In this document: piece after piece, positions 1 to 8,489 of the stretch
Layout of the letters: every line of letters begins with the position of its first letter
Position numbering within the stretch: position 1 is the first letter of the stretch
From: Okeania sp. SIO1I7
Lineage (GTDB): Bacteria; Cyanobacteriota; Cyanobacteriia; Cyanobacteriales; Microcoleaceae
DNA: 64,000 nt
Assembly (NCBI GenBank): GCA_010672585.1
Contig: JAAHGF010000008.1
Coordinates: forward strand, 185,963-249,962
Reading direction: 5' to 3'
Translations under genes and position numbers: made by a program
Notes under the pieces: generated by a model
The model's input: the letters and a program-made list of their open reading frames with translations, nothing else
The model's database searches: none
What the model was told of the DNA's origin: nothing

Positions 1-2
1 CT

Positions 3-578
3 TGTGGAATAGCTTTGTTGGGTCCGTTTATTGGGATTAATTTGCCGTTTACGGTAACTCAACTATTGTGGGTGAATTTAATTATGGATACTTTTGCTGC
101 TTTAGCTTTAGCAACGGAACCCCCCAATCAAAAAGTGATGGAAAATACACCTAGAAATTCCCAAGATTTTATTATTTCCAAACCAATGATGGTGAGTATT
201 TTTTCTGTCGCTGCAGTATTCCTAGTATTTTTCGTTGCGTTCTTACTTTATATCCAGAAAGATAGAGTAGTAACTCCCTATGAATTATCTCTATTTTTCA
301 CCACATTTGTGATGTTGCAGTTTTGGAATATGTTTAATGCCAAATGTTTTGGTTTAAAAGAATCTGCATTTTCTAATATTAGTAAAAATGTCAGTTTTGT
401 CGCGATCGCTGCCTTTATTTTTGTAGGACAAATTCTGATGGTGCAATTTGGTGGTGCTGTGTTTAGAACAGTTCCTTTATCTTTAAGAGATTGGTTGATA
501 ATTATTGGAGGTACTTCTATTGTGTTGTGGATTGGAGAAATTTGGCGAATGATTCAGATGCGATTTAAGGTTTCTTAA
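3..578 (+). CDS. C-terminal part of a calcium-type P-type ATPase (cut by window edge)
   Basis: The reading frame is open from the window edge, so this is the 3' end of a longer gene and the apparent TTG start at 15 is not real. The product is the last membrane helices of a P-type cation ATPase. The segment LLWVNLIMDTFAALALATEP matches the conserved sixth-helix region of PMCA/SERCA-type Ca2+ pumps, where Asn and Asp bind calcium, and it is followed by three or four hydrophobic segments and a basic tail. This corresponds to the Cation_ATPase_C domain. The expected role is ATP-driven Ca2+ export. Family assignment is firm; ion specificity is inferred from the family. Confidence 0.85.
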   Translation, partial: CGIALLGPFIGINLPFTVTQLLWVNLIMDTFAALALATEPPNQKVMENTPRNSQDFIISKPMMVSIFSVAAVFLVFFVAFLLYIQKDRVVTPYELSLFFTTFVMLQFWNMFNAKCFGLKESAFSNISKNVSFVAIAAFIFVGQILMVQFGGAVFRTVPLSLRDWLIIIGGTSIVLWIGEIWRMIQMRFKVS

Positions 579-803
579 AAAGTTGTAGGGTGAGTCATTT
601 CAGTTATCAGTTATCAGTGTAAGCATTCAGCTATTAGCTGTCAGCTATCAGCAACAAGATTCTCTCCTTAAGGAAGGAAATTTTCTTTTCTCTTAGTCGA
701 TTGGATATGGCGAGGAAACCTCGCCATCCAAGCCTTGTTAATCTCTATATCTCATAACTTCGCAAACTTCTGTAATTATTATAACTAACAATAGGTAGAA
801 ATC

Positions 804-1028
804 ATGTCAACAGTTTATCGTTTAAAAGCCAGTGAAATAGACCATCATTTTCTAGAAGAAATTAAAGCTAAATTTGGAGAAAAAGAAATTGAGATAGTTG
901 TTTCATAATTTGATGAAACAGATTATCTTTTCAAGTCAGAAAGGAACAAAAATAGACTATTAAAAGCTATTAAAAATGTAAAAAATCGTCAAAATTTAGT
1001 CGAAGTTAATTTAGAAGATTTGCAATGA
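804..1028 (+). pseudogene. Decayed YefM/Phd-like antitoxin with internal stop
   Basis: The ATG at 804 opens a 34-codon frame that meets TAA at 906-908, then continues in the same frame to TGA at 1026-1028, about 74 codons in all. The conceptual product looks like the small cyanobacterial antitoxins that precede YoeB-type toxins, ending in NLVEVNLEDLQ. The last codons overlap the ATG of the next frame by four bases (ATGA), the usual translational coupling of an antitoxin-toxin pair. The single change GAA to TAA would explain the stop. Assignment rests on remembered family resemblance and on gene order. Confidence 0.6.
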
Positions 1029-1174
1029 GCAGAAGAATTGTTTTTGAATTATCTACTTTTGCAGATTTTACTGAGTGAGCAAAATTAGATAAAAAAAATT
1101 ATCGTAAAATTGTCGAACTAATTAAAGATATAGAGCGATCGCCGTTTGAGGGATTGGGAAAACCAGAACCTCAT
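1025..1174 (+). pseudogene. Remnant of a YoeB/Txe-type mRNA interferase toxin
   Basis: The frame starts at ATG 1025 inside the antitoxin stop. The product begins MSRRIVFELSTFADFTE, hits TGA at 1076-1078, and resumes AKLDKKNYRKIVELIKDIER then a PFEGLGKPEP motif. The DKK..K.I..LIKDI.R.PFEG.GKPEP pattern is the N-terminal half of the YoeB ribosome-dependent endoribonuclease. The stop sits where the family has Trp, so TGG to TGA is the likely lesion. After GKPEP the sequence leaves the family and runs in frame into a nucleotidyltransferase-like gene. The catalytic C-terminal half is missing, so the toxin should be dead. Confidence 0.7.
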
Positions 1175-1198
1175 TTTTTGAATATTAAGACTTGTTTT

Positions 1199-1822
1199 AT
1201 GTTAATTAATGATATATATAGACAAAAAAGAAAGTTGTTTATCGGTTTAGTCAAAAAACGAGTAAAATTTGGGACTGGTAGCAGTCTAGAATTTTTGGAA
1301 AAACGTACTTGGACTTATCCTGTGAGTAATCTAAAATTAATCATCAAACAAGCACCTTTTGTTGTAGTTAACGGTGTAGCAACCAGACTATATATGCCAG
1401 AAAGAATGACATTAGATATTGATATTTTAATTAAATTTGAAGACCGTAATTTAATTTACCAAGATTTAGAAAATTCTCATAGTCAAAAAATAGGTGATTT
1501 AAGTATCAGTGGTAGTCAATGGAAATTACCAGATAATACTTCTTTAGATGTTTTACAAGGAGAAGATGATTGGGTAGAAGAAGCGATCGCTAATCCTAAT
1601 TATGCTCCTGATGGTTTACCAATTATTGCCCTACCATATTTAATTTTAATGAAACTATCAGCTAGTCGAACTCAAGATTTAGCAGATATTAGTCGGATGT
1701 TAGGTTTAGCTAAAGAAAAAGAACTAGATAAAGTTAGAGAAGTTATTAAAATTTATCTATCAACTGCACAAGAAGATTTAGAAAGTTTAATCACTTTGGG
1801 TAAATTGGAAATAGGAAATTAG
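1199..1822 (+). CDS. MNT/AbiEii-like nucleotidyltransferase-fold protein
   Basis: About 207 residues from the ATG at 1199. The frame is also open upstream through YoeB remnant codons, but an in-frame TTG at 1154 would start inside that remnant, so 1199 is preferred. Residues 54-77 contain a nucleotidyltransferase pattern: hydrophobic strand, Asn-Gly-Val-Ala-x-Arg, then TLDIDILI with a DxD pair (Asp73, Asp75). The rest is a helical region containing LPYLILMKLSASRTQDLADI, typical of AbiEii/MNT-type proteins. Such proteins often act as antitoxin or toxin halves of type IV or VII systems. No HEPN or AbiEi partner is adjacent. Function is inferred from fold only. Confidence 0.6.
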   Translation: MLINDIYRQKRKLFIGLVKKRVKFGTGSSLEFLEKRTWTYPVSNLKLIIKQAPFVVVNGVATRLYMPERMTLDIDILIKFEDRNLIYQDLENSHSQKIGDLSISGSQWKLPDNTSLDVLQGEDDWVEEAIANPNYAPDGLPIIALPYLILMKLSASRTQDLADISRMLGLAKEKELDKVREVIKIYLSTAQEDLESLITLGKLEIGN

Positions 1823-2053
1823 ACAGTTTAGGTAGGTGCTTTTTTAATCACAGTTATAGGAAGTGTGAATGATTTGATTGCTGATTTATTAGATGAGCTA
1901 GAAGATAGTGTCTAGATAAGTTTTAGATTTTGTTCTCCCCTGCTCCTTGCTCCCCTACTCCCCTACTTCCCACAAGGTTTTCAGGAGCTCCTTATCAGGG
2001 ATAGCTTTTAGGGAGAGGTAATTATCAATTATCAATTATTGGAATATTCACCT

Positions 2054-2473
2054 TTATTCAACAAACCAGTTTTCTAGTTTTAAATCTTCAAAATTTTCAA
2101 AATCAACTACATTGTTAGTTACTAAAATTAGATTGTTAGTAACAGCAATAGAGGCCATTTTACTATCAATAAAACTAGCAGTTTTACCTATCTTAGATAA
2201 TCTATTTCTCTCTTGTGCATGGTATTGTGCAGATTTTAAATCATAATTCAATACAGGGATATTTAAAATCAGATCGTTAATATATTCCTCAAAAAAATTA
2301 CGTCTCTTTGATTCTGGTAAACGCCAGCAACCATATAACAACTCGTGAATAACTACTGTAGCTGTACAAATTTTTAATTTATTTATCCTAAACTTATTAA
2401 CAACTTGAGGATGAGGAGAAGGACGCATAGACTCAGAAATTATATTAGTGTCTAGCAAATACTTTAAATTCAT
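2054..2473 (-). CDS. vapC: VapC-family PIN-domain ribonuclease toxin
   Basis: A 139-residue PIN domain of usual length. The acidic residues expected for Mg2+-dependent RNA cleavage are in place: Asp8 in LLDTN, Glu44 in HELLYG, Asp103 in FIDSKMAS and Asp124 in NNVVDF. Family members cut tRNA or rRNA and are neutralised by the upstream antitoxin. The start overlaps the end of the antitoxin gene by four bases, so the two are translationally coupled. No lesion is seen, in contrast to the decayed toxin genes at 1025 and 47061. Confidence 0.85.
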   Translation of the reverse strand: MNLKYLLDTNIISESMRPSPHPQVVNKFRINKLKICTATVVIHELLYGCWRLPESKRRNFFEEYINDLILNIPVLNYDLKSAQYHAQERNRLSKIGKTASFIDSKMASIAVTNNLILVTNNVVDFENFEDLKLENWFVE

Positions 2474-2691
2474 AAATCAACCTCTCTCCCTGGTGACTTA
2501 TCTCGTAAGTTATCAAAAGTATTATCATCAAAACTAATTCCTTCTTGTTCTATTTTTGCCCTAAATTTTTGATAGGCTGACCAAAAATCATTAACCTCTT
2601 TAATTTCTATTAAAATTTCTTGGTTATCTGGTAAATTTATTTCCTCTAATAACTCGATAATTTTTCCTTTATTAATTCCTTTTACTAACAT
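2470..2691 (-). CDS. VapB-like antitoxin
   Basis: A 73-residue protein immediately upstream of the PIN toxin and overlapping it by four bases. It starts with a short basic, hydrophobic segment (MLVKGINKGKIIELLEE) and has a C-terminal part with FWSAYQKFRAKIEQEGI, rich in charge and aromatics as expected for a tail that wraps a PIN domain. The assignment as antitoxin rests mainly on position and size; the DNA-binding fold is not recognisable by eye. Probably autoregulatory together with the toxin, as is usual for such pairs. Confidence 0.7.
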   Translation of the reverse strand: MLVKGINKGKIIELLEEINLPDNQEILIEIKEVNDFWSAYQKFRAKIEQEGISFDDNTFDNLRDKSPGREVDL

Positions 2692-2879
2692 AAAGTTAAC
2701 TTCTTAAATATACAGAAAATTCTGGTTGAATTATAGCAATTGTAGCTGATAAATAAAAATAAATTTAGAGATAGAGTATTGGAAAAAATTATTTGTGTTG
2801 GGTTTATCCTGTGGATAAGCTACGCTAACGTTGCCTGAACCCAACTTACAAAAACTATCTCAACAATTTATTGAAGGAT

Positions 2880-3098
2880 TCAATGCTTTTTCAATACTTC
2901 TTTTACACCTTCGATAAAGAATTGCGCAACGGGATGATCGATCGTCTTTTTTAAAGCTGCAAAACTTCCTGCTTTTACTCCTCGGATAATTCGCTCTTTT
3001 AACTGAGGGTTTTTATCAACTTCATCTTTAGAGATAACTGTAGATTTCGTTAGTATTATGATTGAGGGAAGTTTAGCGATCGCCCTGGTGCGACACAC
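2880..3098 (-). pseudogene. Fragment resembling the linker of pentapeptide/NACHT-type proteins
   Basis: A 72-codon frame. From about residue 26 it reads DKNPQLKERIIRGVKAGSFA followed by ALKKTIDHPVAQFF, resembling the segment 'NP.L..R...A.KAGG..AL..A..HP' found in cyanobacterial multidomain NTPase/pentapeptide proteins. The first ~20 residues come from repeat-like DNA containing a HIP1 site and a 'GACACACCTAA' terminal repeat, so the start is probably artificial. I read it as a short surviving piece of a larger gene. It could also be a genuine small gene; evidence is weak. Confidence 0.35.
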
Positions 3099-3310
3099 CT
3101 AATATCAAGTAACATTAATTAACCGCAATGTAGAGACGTTGTATGCAACATCCTTACTAGGTTGGGTAAAGATTGTTTATTACACTTATTTAATGAGACA
3201 TGATATAAAATGCTGTAATAGTAGGAGCGGGTTCCAATTCAAATTAACACATCAACATTCAATCAAATAAACCTGACCTAAGACACAAAATTAGCTGTGT
3301 CAGTCTACTA
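3091..3310. repeat. Short element with GACACACCTAA / TTAGCTGTGTCAGTC ends
   Basis: Inverted terminal sequences, GACACACCTAA at the left and TTAGCTGTGTCAGTCTACTA at the right, bracket about 220 bp without a gene. The same ends recur at 24956-25115 and 61821-61939, so this is a dispersed non-autonomous element of the MITE kind. The left end here is degraded. Confidence 0.45.
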
Positions 3311-3321
3311 GACTATTCCTC

Positions 3322-3777
3322 CTAAATCACATCTTCATAAAGTATTTCAATGGGAAAACTCAGCTCGACAGAAGTTAAATTAACCTCATCTTTTTCTCCA
3401 TAATTATCAAGCTCCCAAATACCATTTTGATTGAGTCGAAAATACTCAACCATAATCTGTTGTACATCAATCAAAACATATTCTTTCAAAGTATAAATAC
3501 GACGATAATTTTGAAATTTTTTACCGCGATCAATAGCTTCAGTACCTGGAGATAAAACTTCAACAATTAAGCAAGGGTGATAAATAATTTTAGTTGCAGG
3601 TCTATCTTGTTTATTGCAAGTAACCATCACATCGGGATAATAAAAAGGTCCAGAAGAAGACACTCCAACTTTAGCATCTACCATTGATACTTTACATCCT
3701 TTACCATGCAGGTGATTTTTTAAAGTTGTAGTCAAGTTAACAGCAATGTCATTATGAGGAATACTCCCCCCAGTCAT
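3322..3777 (-). CDS. Uma2 family (DUF820) putative endonuclease, 5' end damaged
   Basis: A 151-residue Uma2/DUF820 protein, a family with a PD-(D/E)XK-like nuclease fold expanded in cyanobacteria. Visible family features are GVSSSGPFYYPDVMVTC, LIVEVLSPGTEAIDRGKKF and YVLIDVQQIMVEYF. The frame is open upstream of the ATG at 3777 for about 25 more codons (ending TPQEYLEWEEKEPIKYEYID in protein order), which matches the usual Uma2 N-terminus, but there it runs into a 'cagttatcagttatcag' repeat with an in-frame stop and no ATG. The natural start therefore seems to have been lost, and translation from the internal ATG would give a shortened protein. Confidence 0.75.
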   Translation of the reverse strand: MTGGSIPHNDIAVNLTTTLKNHLHGKGCKVSMVDAKVGVSSSGPFYYPDVMVTCNKQDRPATKIIYHPCLIVEVLSPGTEAIDRGKKFQNYRRIYTLKEYVLIDVQQIMVEYFRLNQNGIWELDNYGEKDEVNLTSVELSFPIEILYEDVI

Positions 3778-4583
3778 AGCAAAAACTTGACCGTCAATAT
3801 ATTCATATTTAATAGGTTCTTTTTCTTCCCATTCCAGATATTCTTGGGGAGTGATTTCAGTTATCAGTTATCAGTTGGATTTTAAGTTGGGCAATTATTT
3901 TGGAGTAAATTGAATCCTACTAATTATTTAATCATTAGACATCTCCTCCACCCATAGGGAGTAGGGGGAAATAATTGATAATTTCTGTGGGATAATTGAT
4001 TTTATTTGTTATTAGCGGAAATGTCTATTATACCAAGCGTGAAAAAAGAATGTTACGAATAATAAGTGCAATAAAAAGATTTTGCAGGAAATGTCCCTTT
4101 GACAAAGCGGTGCGACCCCGCGACGACGTCAGTCGCAAGGGAACGCGCACCAAGAGAAAAAGAGAATTTACGACCTGAAAACTGTTATTAAATCTATTCC
4201 CATACGACTCCTGAATTCTGGATTCTGAATTGCAGAATTGCTGTTTGCGGAGCATGACAAACGGAAATTCTAAGAAATACCCTAGCTATTTGTAGCAAAC
4301 ATTTATTAAATTGGTATTAGACATCTGCAAAAATCAAAGCAATTATTATCTATAAATTGCCAATTATTTATCCCTGTTCCCTGTTCTGTCTTTTAGAGAA
4401 TATGTCTATTGAAGTCTTGTATATAGCAGTCGAAGGAAAGTTGAGAACATATAAAAAGCTGAAAACTCAGAAAACGTCAGATTCTTCCTTCTTCCTTCTT
4501 CCTTCTTCCTTCTGCTATAAGAATAGCATTCTTTTCAAGAAAGGTTTAAACTTATTAAATGTCTTACCTTGTAAATAGACAAA
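3778..4583. other. Non-coding stretch with short repeats
   Basis: No credible gene. It holds the lost 5' end of the Uma2 gene (about 3778-3860), a 'cagttatcag' microsatellite, a GC-rich segment around 4107-4155 (CGACCCCGCGACGACGTCAG) that recurs at 43.7 kb and 46.2 kb, and a run of CTTCCTT units near 4485-4515. Small frames here are made of repeat sequence. Confidence 0.6.
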
Positions 4584-6311
4584 ATGAAAAATATAAAACT
4601 TAATTTCAGTATTTTCCAGAGGTTTTGGGCAATTGGTAAACTATATTGGTGGGAATCTCCAGAGAAATGGCGAGCAATTGCTTTATTTATATTGCTGCTT
4701 TGTCTTCTCAGTTTAGATTCAACTATAGGAGTTAATCAACTCAAACAACAAGGAGAATTAATTTCTGCTTTAGTTGATACGGACTCTGAGAGATTCTGGA
4801 AATCTGCATTTTTCTATATTGGTGCTTCTGTTGTATTAGCTGTTAATGTTGCTACATGGCAGTATGTGGAAGATAAAATTCGTCTGTATTCTAGGGAGTG
4901 GTTAACTAAATTTTATTTAGATAAGTATTTCCAAAATGATTGTTTCTATAAAATCAATACTCTCTATCGAGAAATTGATAACCCAGATCAGCGAATTGCA
5001 GAAGATATTGCATCATTTTGTCATCGTTCTGTAACTCTATTTAGGCAGTTTACCTTAGCAATTTTTAACTTGTTTGCATTTGGAATTCTACTTTGGGAAA
5101 AATCAAAATTATTGGTTCTGATTTTAGTCATATATTCTGTAGGAGGTATGCTAATTACAACTATAGGTTTTGGTAAAATTTTGATTCCAATTAAAAAAGA
5201 ACAACTGAAACGAGAGGCAAATTTTCGATTTGGTTTAGTGAGAATTCGAGAGAATGCTGAATCAATTGCTTTTTATAATGGAGGTAATAGAGAATTTACC
5301 TACATTAAGCAGATATTTGCTCCTGTTTTAAGTATTTATAATAAAGTAATTACTTGGGAGAGAAACTTAGATATTTTTCAAAACATATATAATTATATTA
5401 CCTGGATGTTACCTGCTTTAGTTATTGGTCCGAGAATTTTGGCAGGGGAACCAGGGTTGGAAGTGGGAGCAATACAAGAAGCTAATGGAGCTTTTGGAAG
5501 GGTCTTTAGGTCTTTGAATATTATAGTTAGGATGTTTGAATTTCTCACCAGTTTTATTGCAGGAATTGAACGTTTAGAGAGTTTTGTTAAAGTTTTAGAA
5601 GAACCAAAAGCATCACCAGTGGAGGGTAGTCAAACAATTGATACTGTTGAAGAGTCACGTTTAAGCTTACAGCATCTTACTTTGCAAACTCCTAACTATC
5701 AAAGAACTTTAGTTAAAAATGTATCTATAGAGTTACAACCGGGAGAAGGACTCTTAATTGTGGGGGTGAGTGGTAGTGGAAAGAGTTCTATTTTACGAGC
5801 GATCGCTGGTTTATGGAATTCTGGTACTGGGACAATTTACCGACCGAAATTAGAAGAGATTCTTTTTTTACCACAACATCCTTATATGATTTTAGGTTCC
5901 TTACGAGATCAACTGCTATATCCACGCACTGACTTAAATATCTCTGATGAAATAATTTATCGAGTGCTTAACCAAGTTAATTTGCCAAAATTAGCAGAAA
6001 TATTCGGTGGTTTAGATACTGTTGAAGATTGGGACCGTGTGTTGTCAATGGGAGAACAACAACGGGTAGCTTTTGCTCGTTTGTTGTTGACTCAACCCCG
6101 TTATGCAATTTTAGATGAAGCAACGAGCGCTCTGGATGTGCAAAACGAACAAAGTCTTTACCAACATTTGCAAAGTTTATCGACTACTTATGTTAGTGTC
6201 GGACATCGACCAACTTTGTTACAATATCACCACCAAGTTTTGGAAGTTATGGGTGATGAAACTTGGCGAGTGAGTTCTGCACAAGATTATAAGTTTATGT
6301 CAATTCATTAG
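4584..6311 (+). CDS. SbmA/YddA-type ABC transporter, fused permease and ATPase
   Basis: 575 residues with a membrane domain in the first ~330 and an ABC ATPase after ~360. The membrane half has helices near 28-45, 75-95, 150-175 and 270-290 and the motif NPDQRIAEDI, characteristic of the SbmA/BacA/YddA and peroxisomal ABCD half-transporter group. The ATPase half has Walker A GVSGSGKSS (~394), a signature loop LSMGEQQR (~488) in place of LSGGQ, Walker B YAILDEATSALD, and the switch His in SVGHRP. It should act as a homodimer in the inner or thylakoid membrane; family substrates include peptides, cobalamin and fatty acyl compounds, and the substrate here is unknown. It stands alone. Confidence 0.85.
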   Translation: MKNIKLNFSIFQRFWAIGKLYWWESPEKWRAIALFILLLCLLSLDSTIGVNQLKQQGELISALVDTDSERFWKSAFFYIGASVVLAVNVATWQYVEDKIRLYSREWLTKFYLDKYFQNDCFYKINTLYREIDNPDQRIAEDIASFCHRSVTLFRQFTLAIFNLFAFGILLWEKSKLLVLILVIYSVGGMLITTIGFGKILIPIKKEQLKREANFRFGLVRIRENAESIAFYNGGNREFTYIKQIFAPVLSIYNKVITWERNLDIFQNIYNYITWMLPALVIGPRILAGEPGLEVGAIQEANGAFGRVFRSLNIIVRMFEFLTSFIAGIERLESFVKVLEEPKASPVEGSQTIDTVEESRLSLQHLTLQTPNYQRTLVKNVSIELQPGEGLLIVGVSGSGKSSILRAIAGLWNSGTGTIYRPKLEEILFLPQHPYMILGSLRDQLLYPRTDLNISDEIIYRVLNQVNLPKLAEIFGGLDTVEDWDRVLSMGEQQRVAFARLLLTQPRYAILDEATSALDVQNEQSLYQHLQSLSTTYVSVGHRPTLLQYHHQVLEVMGDETWRVSSAQDYKFMSIH

Positions 6312-6319
6312 ATTTCTCT

Positions 6320-6470
6320 AGGGAAATGGGGGGATGGGGGGATGGGGAGATGGGGAGTGTGGGAACCCACCCCTCGCCCCTCCCCCTCCCAGGAGGGGGA
6401 ATTTGGGGAGATGGGGAGTGTGGGAACCCACCCCTCGCCCCTCCCCCTCCCAGGAGGGGAATGTGGGGAG
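6320..6470. repeat. GATGGGGA microsatellite and a 61-bp tandem duplication
   Basis: Octamer-like GATGGGGA runs are followed by two copies, offset by about 61 bp, of a GC-rich unit containing GTGGGAACCCACCCCTCGCC and CCTCCCAGGAGGGG. Small frames on both strands here are repeat artefacts. The rest of the gap to 6972 contains dispersed repeat halves, including a CCGGAAATGATATCAT end near 6655. Confidence 0.7.
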
Positions 6471-6972
6471 ACCGAGAAAGATTTGGTAATGGCGCGAGGA
6501 TGGAACATTTTTGGCGTTGGTAAATTAGTGTATGATATTAATCTTAATTACTTAGGAGTCAGGAGTCAGGAGGAAAGAAAGAAGAAAAAACCCCGAGTAT
6601 AAGGATAAAGTTTTTTGGTCGTGTAAAGGTAATGGACTTCTGTCGCGCTCTTATCCGGAAATGATATCATACCTCAAATTACCAACGCCCATTTTTTTAT
6701 ACCGAACCCGAGCAGATTTGATATAATTGATAGTTTATTGATAAGAATTGATTTTATTTTTGATTTTTGGAGATGTCTATTAATATTTATAGCAGTTGAA
6801 GGAAAGATTAGGATAGCTCAAAAGCTTAAAACTCAGACAACGTAAGATTTTTCCTTTTTACTTCTTCCTTCTTCCTTCTTGCTTCTGCTATACCGAAAAA
6901 TATGAAAAATAATGCTACAGGTAGTCTAATATAAAATACAGAAATTGATTTCATATACATAACTCAAGGAAA

Positions 6973-7788
6973 ATGAAAAAAACAATTAAAAAAGCCTTTT
7001 TAGACACAGAAGACGGACAAATTTTTTACCAAATAGGAGGAGAAGGAGAACCTCTAGTTTTACTTCATATGACTCCTCGAAGTAGCGATGAATTTAAAGA
7101 ATTAATGGCAATTTTAGCCCCAAAATATTATGTTATTGCTATGGATTTAATGGGGTTAGGAAATTCGGATAAACCCCCAAGAGAATATTCTGTTTCAGAC
7201 TATGCTAAAACTGTTATTTTATTGTTAGATGAATTAGGCATTGAAAAATGTAGTATTTTGGGAAGTTTAACAGGCGGTTATATTGCTGGAGAAGTTGCCG
7301 TATCTTATAGCGATCGCCTGAATAAATTAATCCTTTGTAATACTCATGGTTTTGATGCAGAAGAAGCTGAAAAAATTGGCGAAAGATATAGGCAAGGATT
7401 TACCATAAAAGAAGATGGTTCTCACCTCATGGAAAGATGGTTAACACGGAGTAATTATCTGGAAGCGGAATTAAATCACCGTTGTCTTATTGATGATTTA
7501 AAAACTTTTGGTGGACCGATTTATACTGGTTTAGCAGTTAGTAAATATTGTGTTTCTGCTCAAGAAAGGTTTAAACTTATTCAATGTCCTACCTTAGTTT
7601 GTACAGGAACTAAAGCATTAGAACCTTTAGAAAAATATGGTTTAGCAAAGACAGAAAATCAAGGTTGGTTATCACAAGCAATTCCCCATAGTAAAATGGT
7701 TAAAATTGAAGGAGGAAGCCTGTGGATGATTAATCAAAGAGCTGAAGAAATATCGACAGTTGTGAGTGATTTTTTAGATAATAATTGA
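6973..7788 (+). CDS. Alpha/beta-hydrolase-fold protein, paralogue 1, atypical catalytic site
   Basis: 271 residues with an alpha/beta hydrolase layout: LVLLHMTPRSSDEF after strand 3, MDLMGLGNSDKP before helix A, then the nucleophile elbow. The elbow reads G97-S-L99-T-G101, so the nucleophile position holds Leu rather than Ser, Asp or Cys. Near the C-terminus, where the catalytic His usually sits in a G-H motif, the sequence is EGGSLWMINQ, without His. It may be non-catalytic or use another mechanism. A clear paralogue lies at 8490, with a DUF29 gene between them, all on the same strand. Confidence 0.75.
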   Translation: MKKTIKKAFLDTEDGQIFYQIGGEGEPLVLLHMTPRSSDEFKELMAILAPKYYVIAMDLMGLGNSDKPPREYSVSDYAKTVILLLDELGIEKCSILGSLTGGYIAGEVAVSYSDRLNKLILCNTHGFDAEEAEKIGERYRQGFTIKEDGSHLMERWLTRSNYLEAELNHRCLIDDLKTFGGPIYTGLAVSKYCVSAQERFKLIQCPTLVCTGTKALEPLEKYGLAKTENQGWLSQAIPHSKMVKIEGGSLWMINQRAEEISTVVSDFLDNN

Positions 7789-7968
7789 AGTAGCACTCAG
7801 CAGTCAGCTATCAGCTATCAGCTATCAACTTTTAAAGGTGTATAATGAGAGATTAAAACATCAATTAACACGCACTAAATGTTTATTCAAATATAGTGAA
7901 GGACTGTTCCCTTGAATTTTTAGCTGACAGTTAGTTAAAGGAAAAAGAACCTATTAGGAATTTAACTT

Positions 7969-8424
7969 ATGAGTTATATTGACGAGACAACACAAAACCA
8001 TGAGATAGCCAAAATGACTAATCTCTATGAAACCGATTTTGTGGAGTGGACTATTAAACAAGCTCAAGCATTAAATAACCATGATCTAAAAGCTCTTGAT
8101 TGGAATAATTTAAAAGAGGAAATAGAAGACTTGGGAAAAGAACAAATTCATGCTGTCAGTAGTTTTATTAAAAGATTAATTGAACACAAGCTTAAACTGG
8201 AATATTCCTCTAATATTTATCCTCGAAAACAGTGGCAAATTGAAATTGACGACTTTCAAGATGAAATTGAGAGAAGACTAACTAAAACTCTGTTAAATAA
8301 GATAGATATAGATAAAGAGTACGAAAGAGCTAAAAGATTAGTCTTAAGTGAATATAAGTTAGACCTTCCTGATAAGTCTCCTTATAGTTTTGAAGATTTA
8401 ATGGAAAGATTACCAGAAGATTGA
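7969..8424 (+). CDS. DUF29 family protein
   Basis: 151 residues, mostly helical. The core NLYETDFVEWTIKQAQALNN followed by LDWNNLKEEIEDLGKEQIHA is the DUF29 hallmark, and the family is greatly expanded in cyanobacteria. The function is unknown. The gene sits between two paralogous hydrolases on the same strand, and a related DUF29 gene lies at 11410 on the other strand. The ATG at 7969 adds a short N-terminal extension; the conserved part begins at MTNLYETDF. Confidence 0.85.
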   Translation: MSYIDETTQNHEIAKMTNLYETDFVEWTIKQAQALNNHDLKALDWNNLKEEIEDLGKEQIHAVSSFIKRLIEHKLKLEYSSNIYPRKQWQIEIDDFQDEIERRLTKTLLNKIDIDKEYERAKRLVLSEYKLDLPDKSPYSFEDLMERLPED

Positions 8425-8489
8425 TAATAATTATCATCAGTTGCAGTTGATTTTTTAGATACAAAATAGATGAGGATAAATTAAATATT

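Noticed and set aside
1850..1915. Short frame ending NDLIADLLDELEDSV
   Set aside because: It looks like the tail of a protein, but no start or upstream continuation could be found, so it is too short to assign.
3996..4255. Overlapping small ORFs on both strands
   Set aside because: They are built from GC-rich dispersed repeat sequence and have no ribosome binding site or family resemblance.
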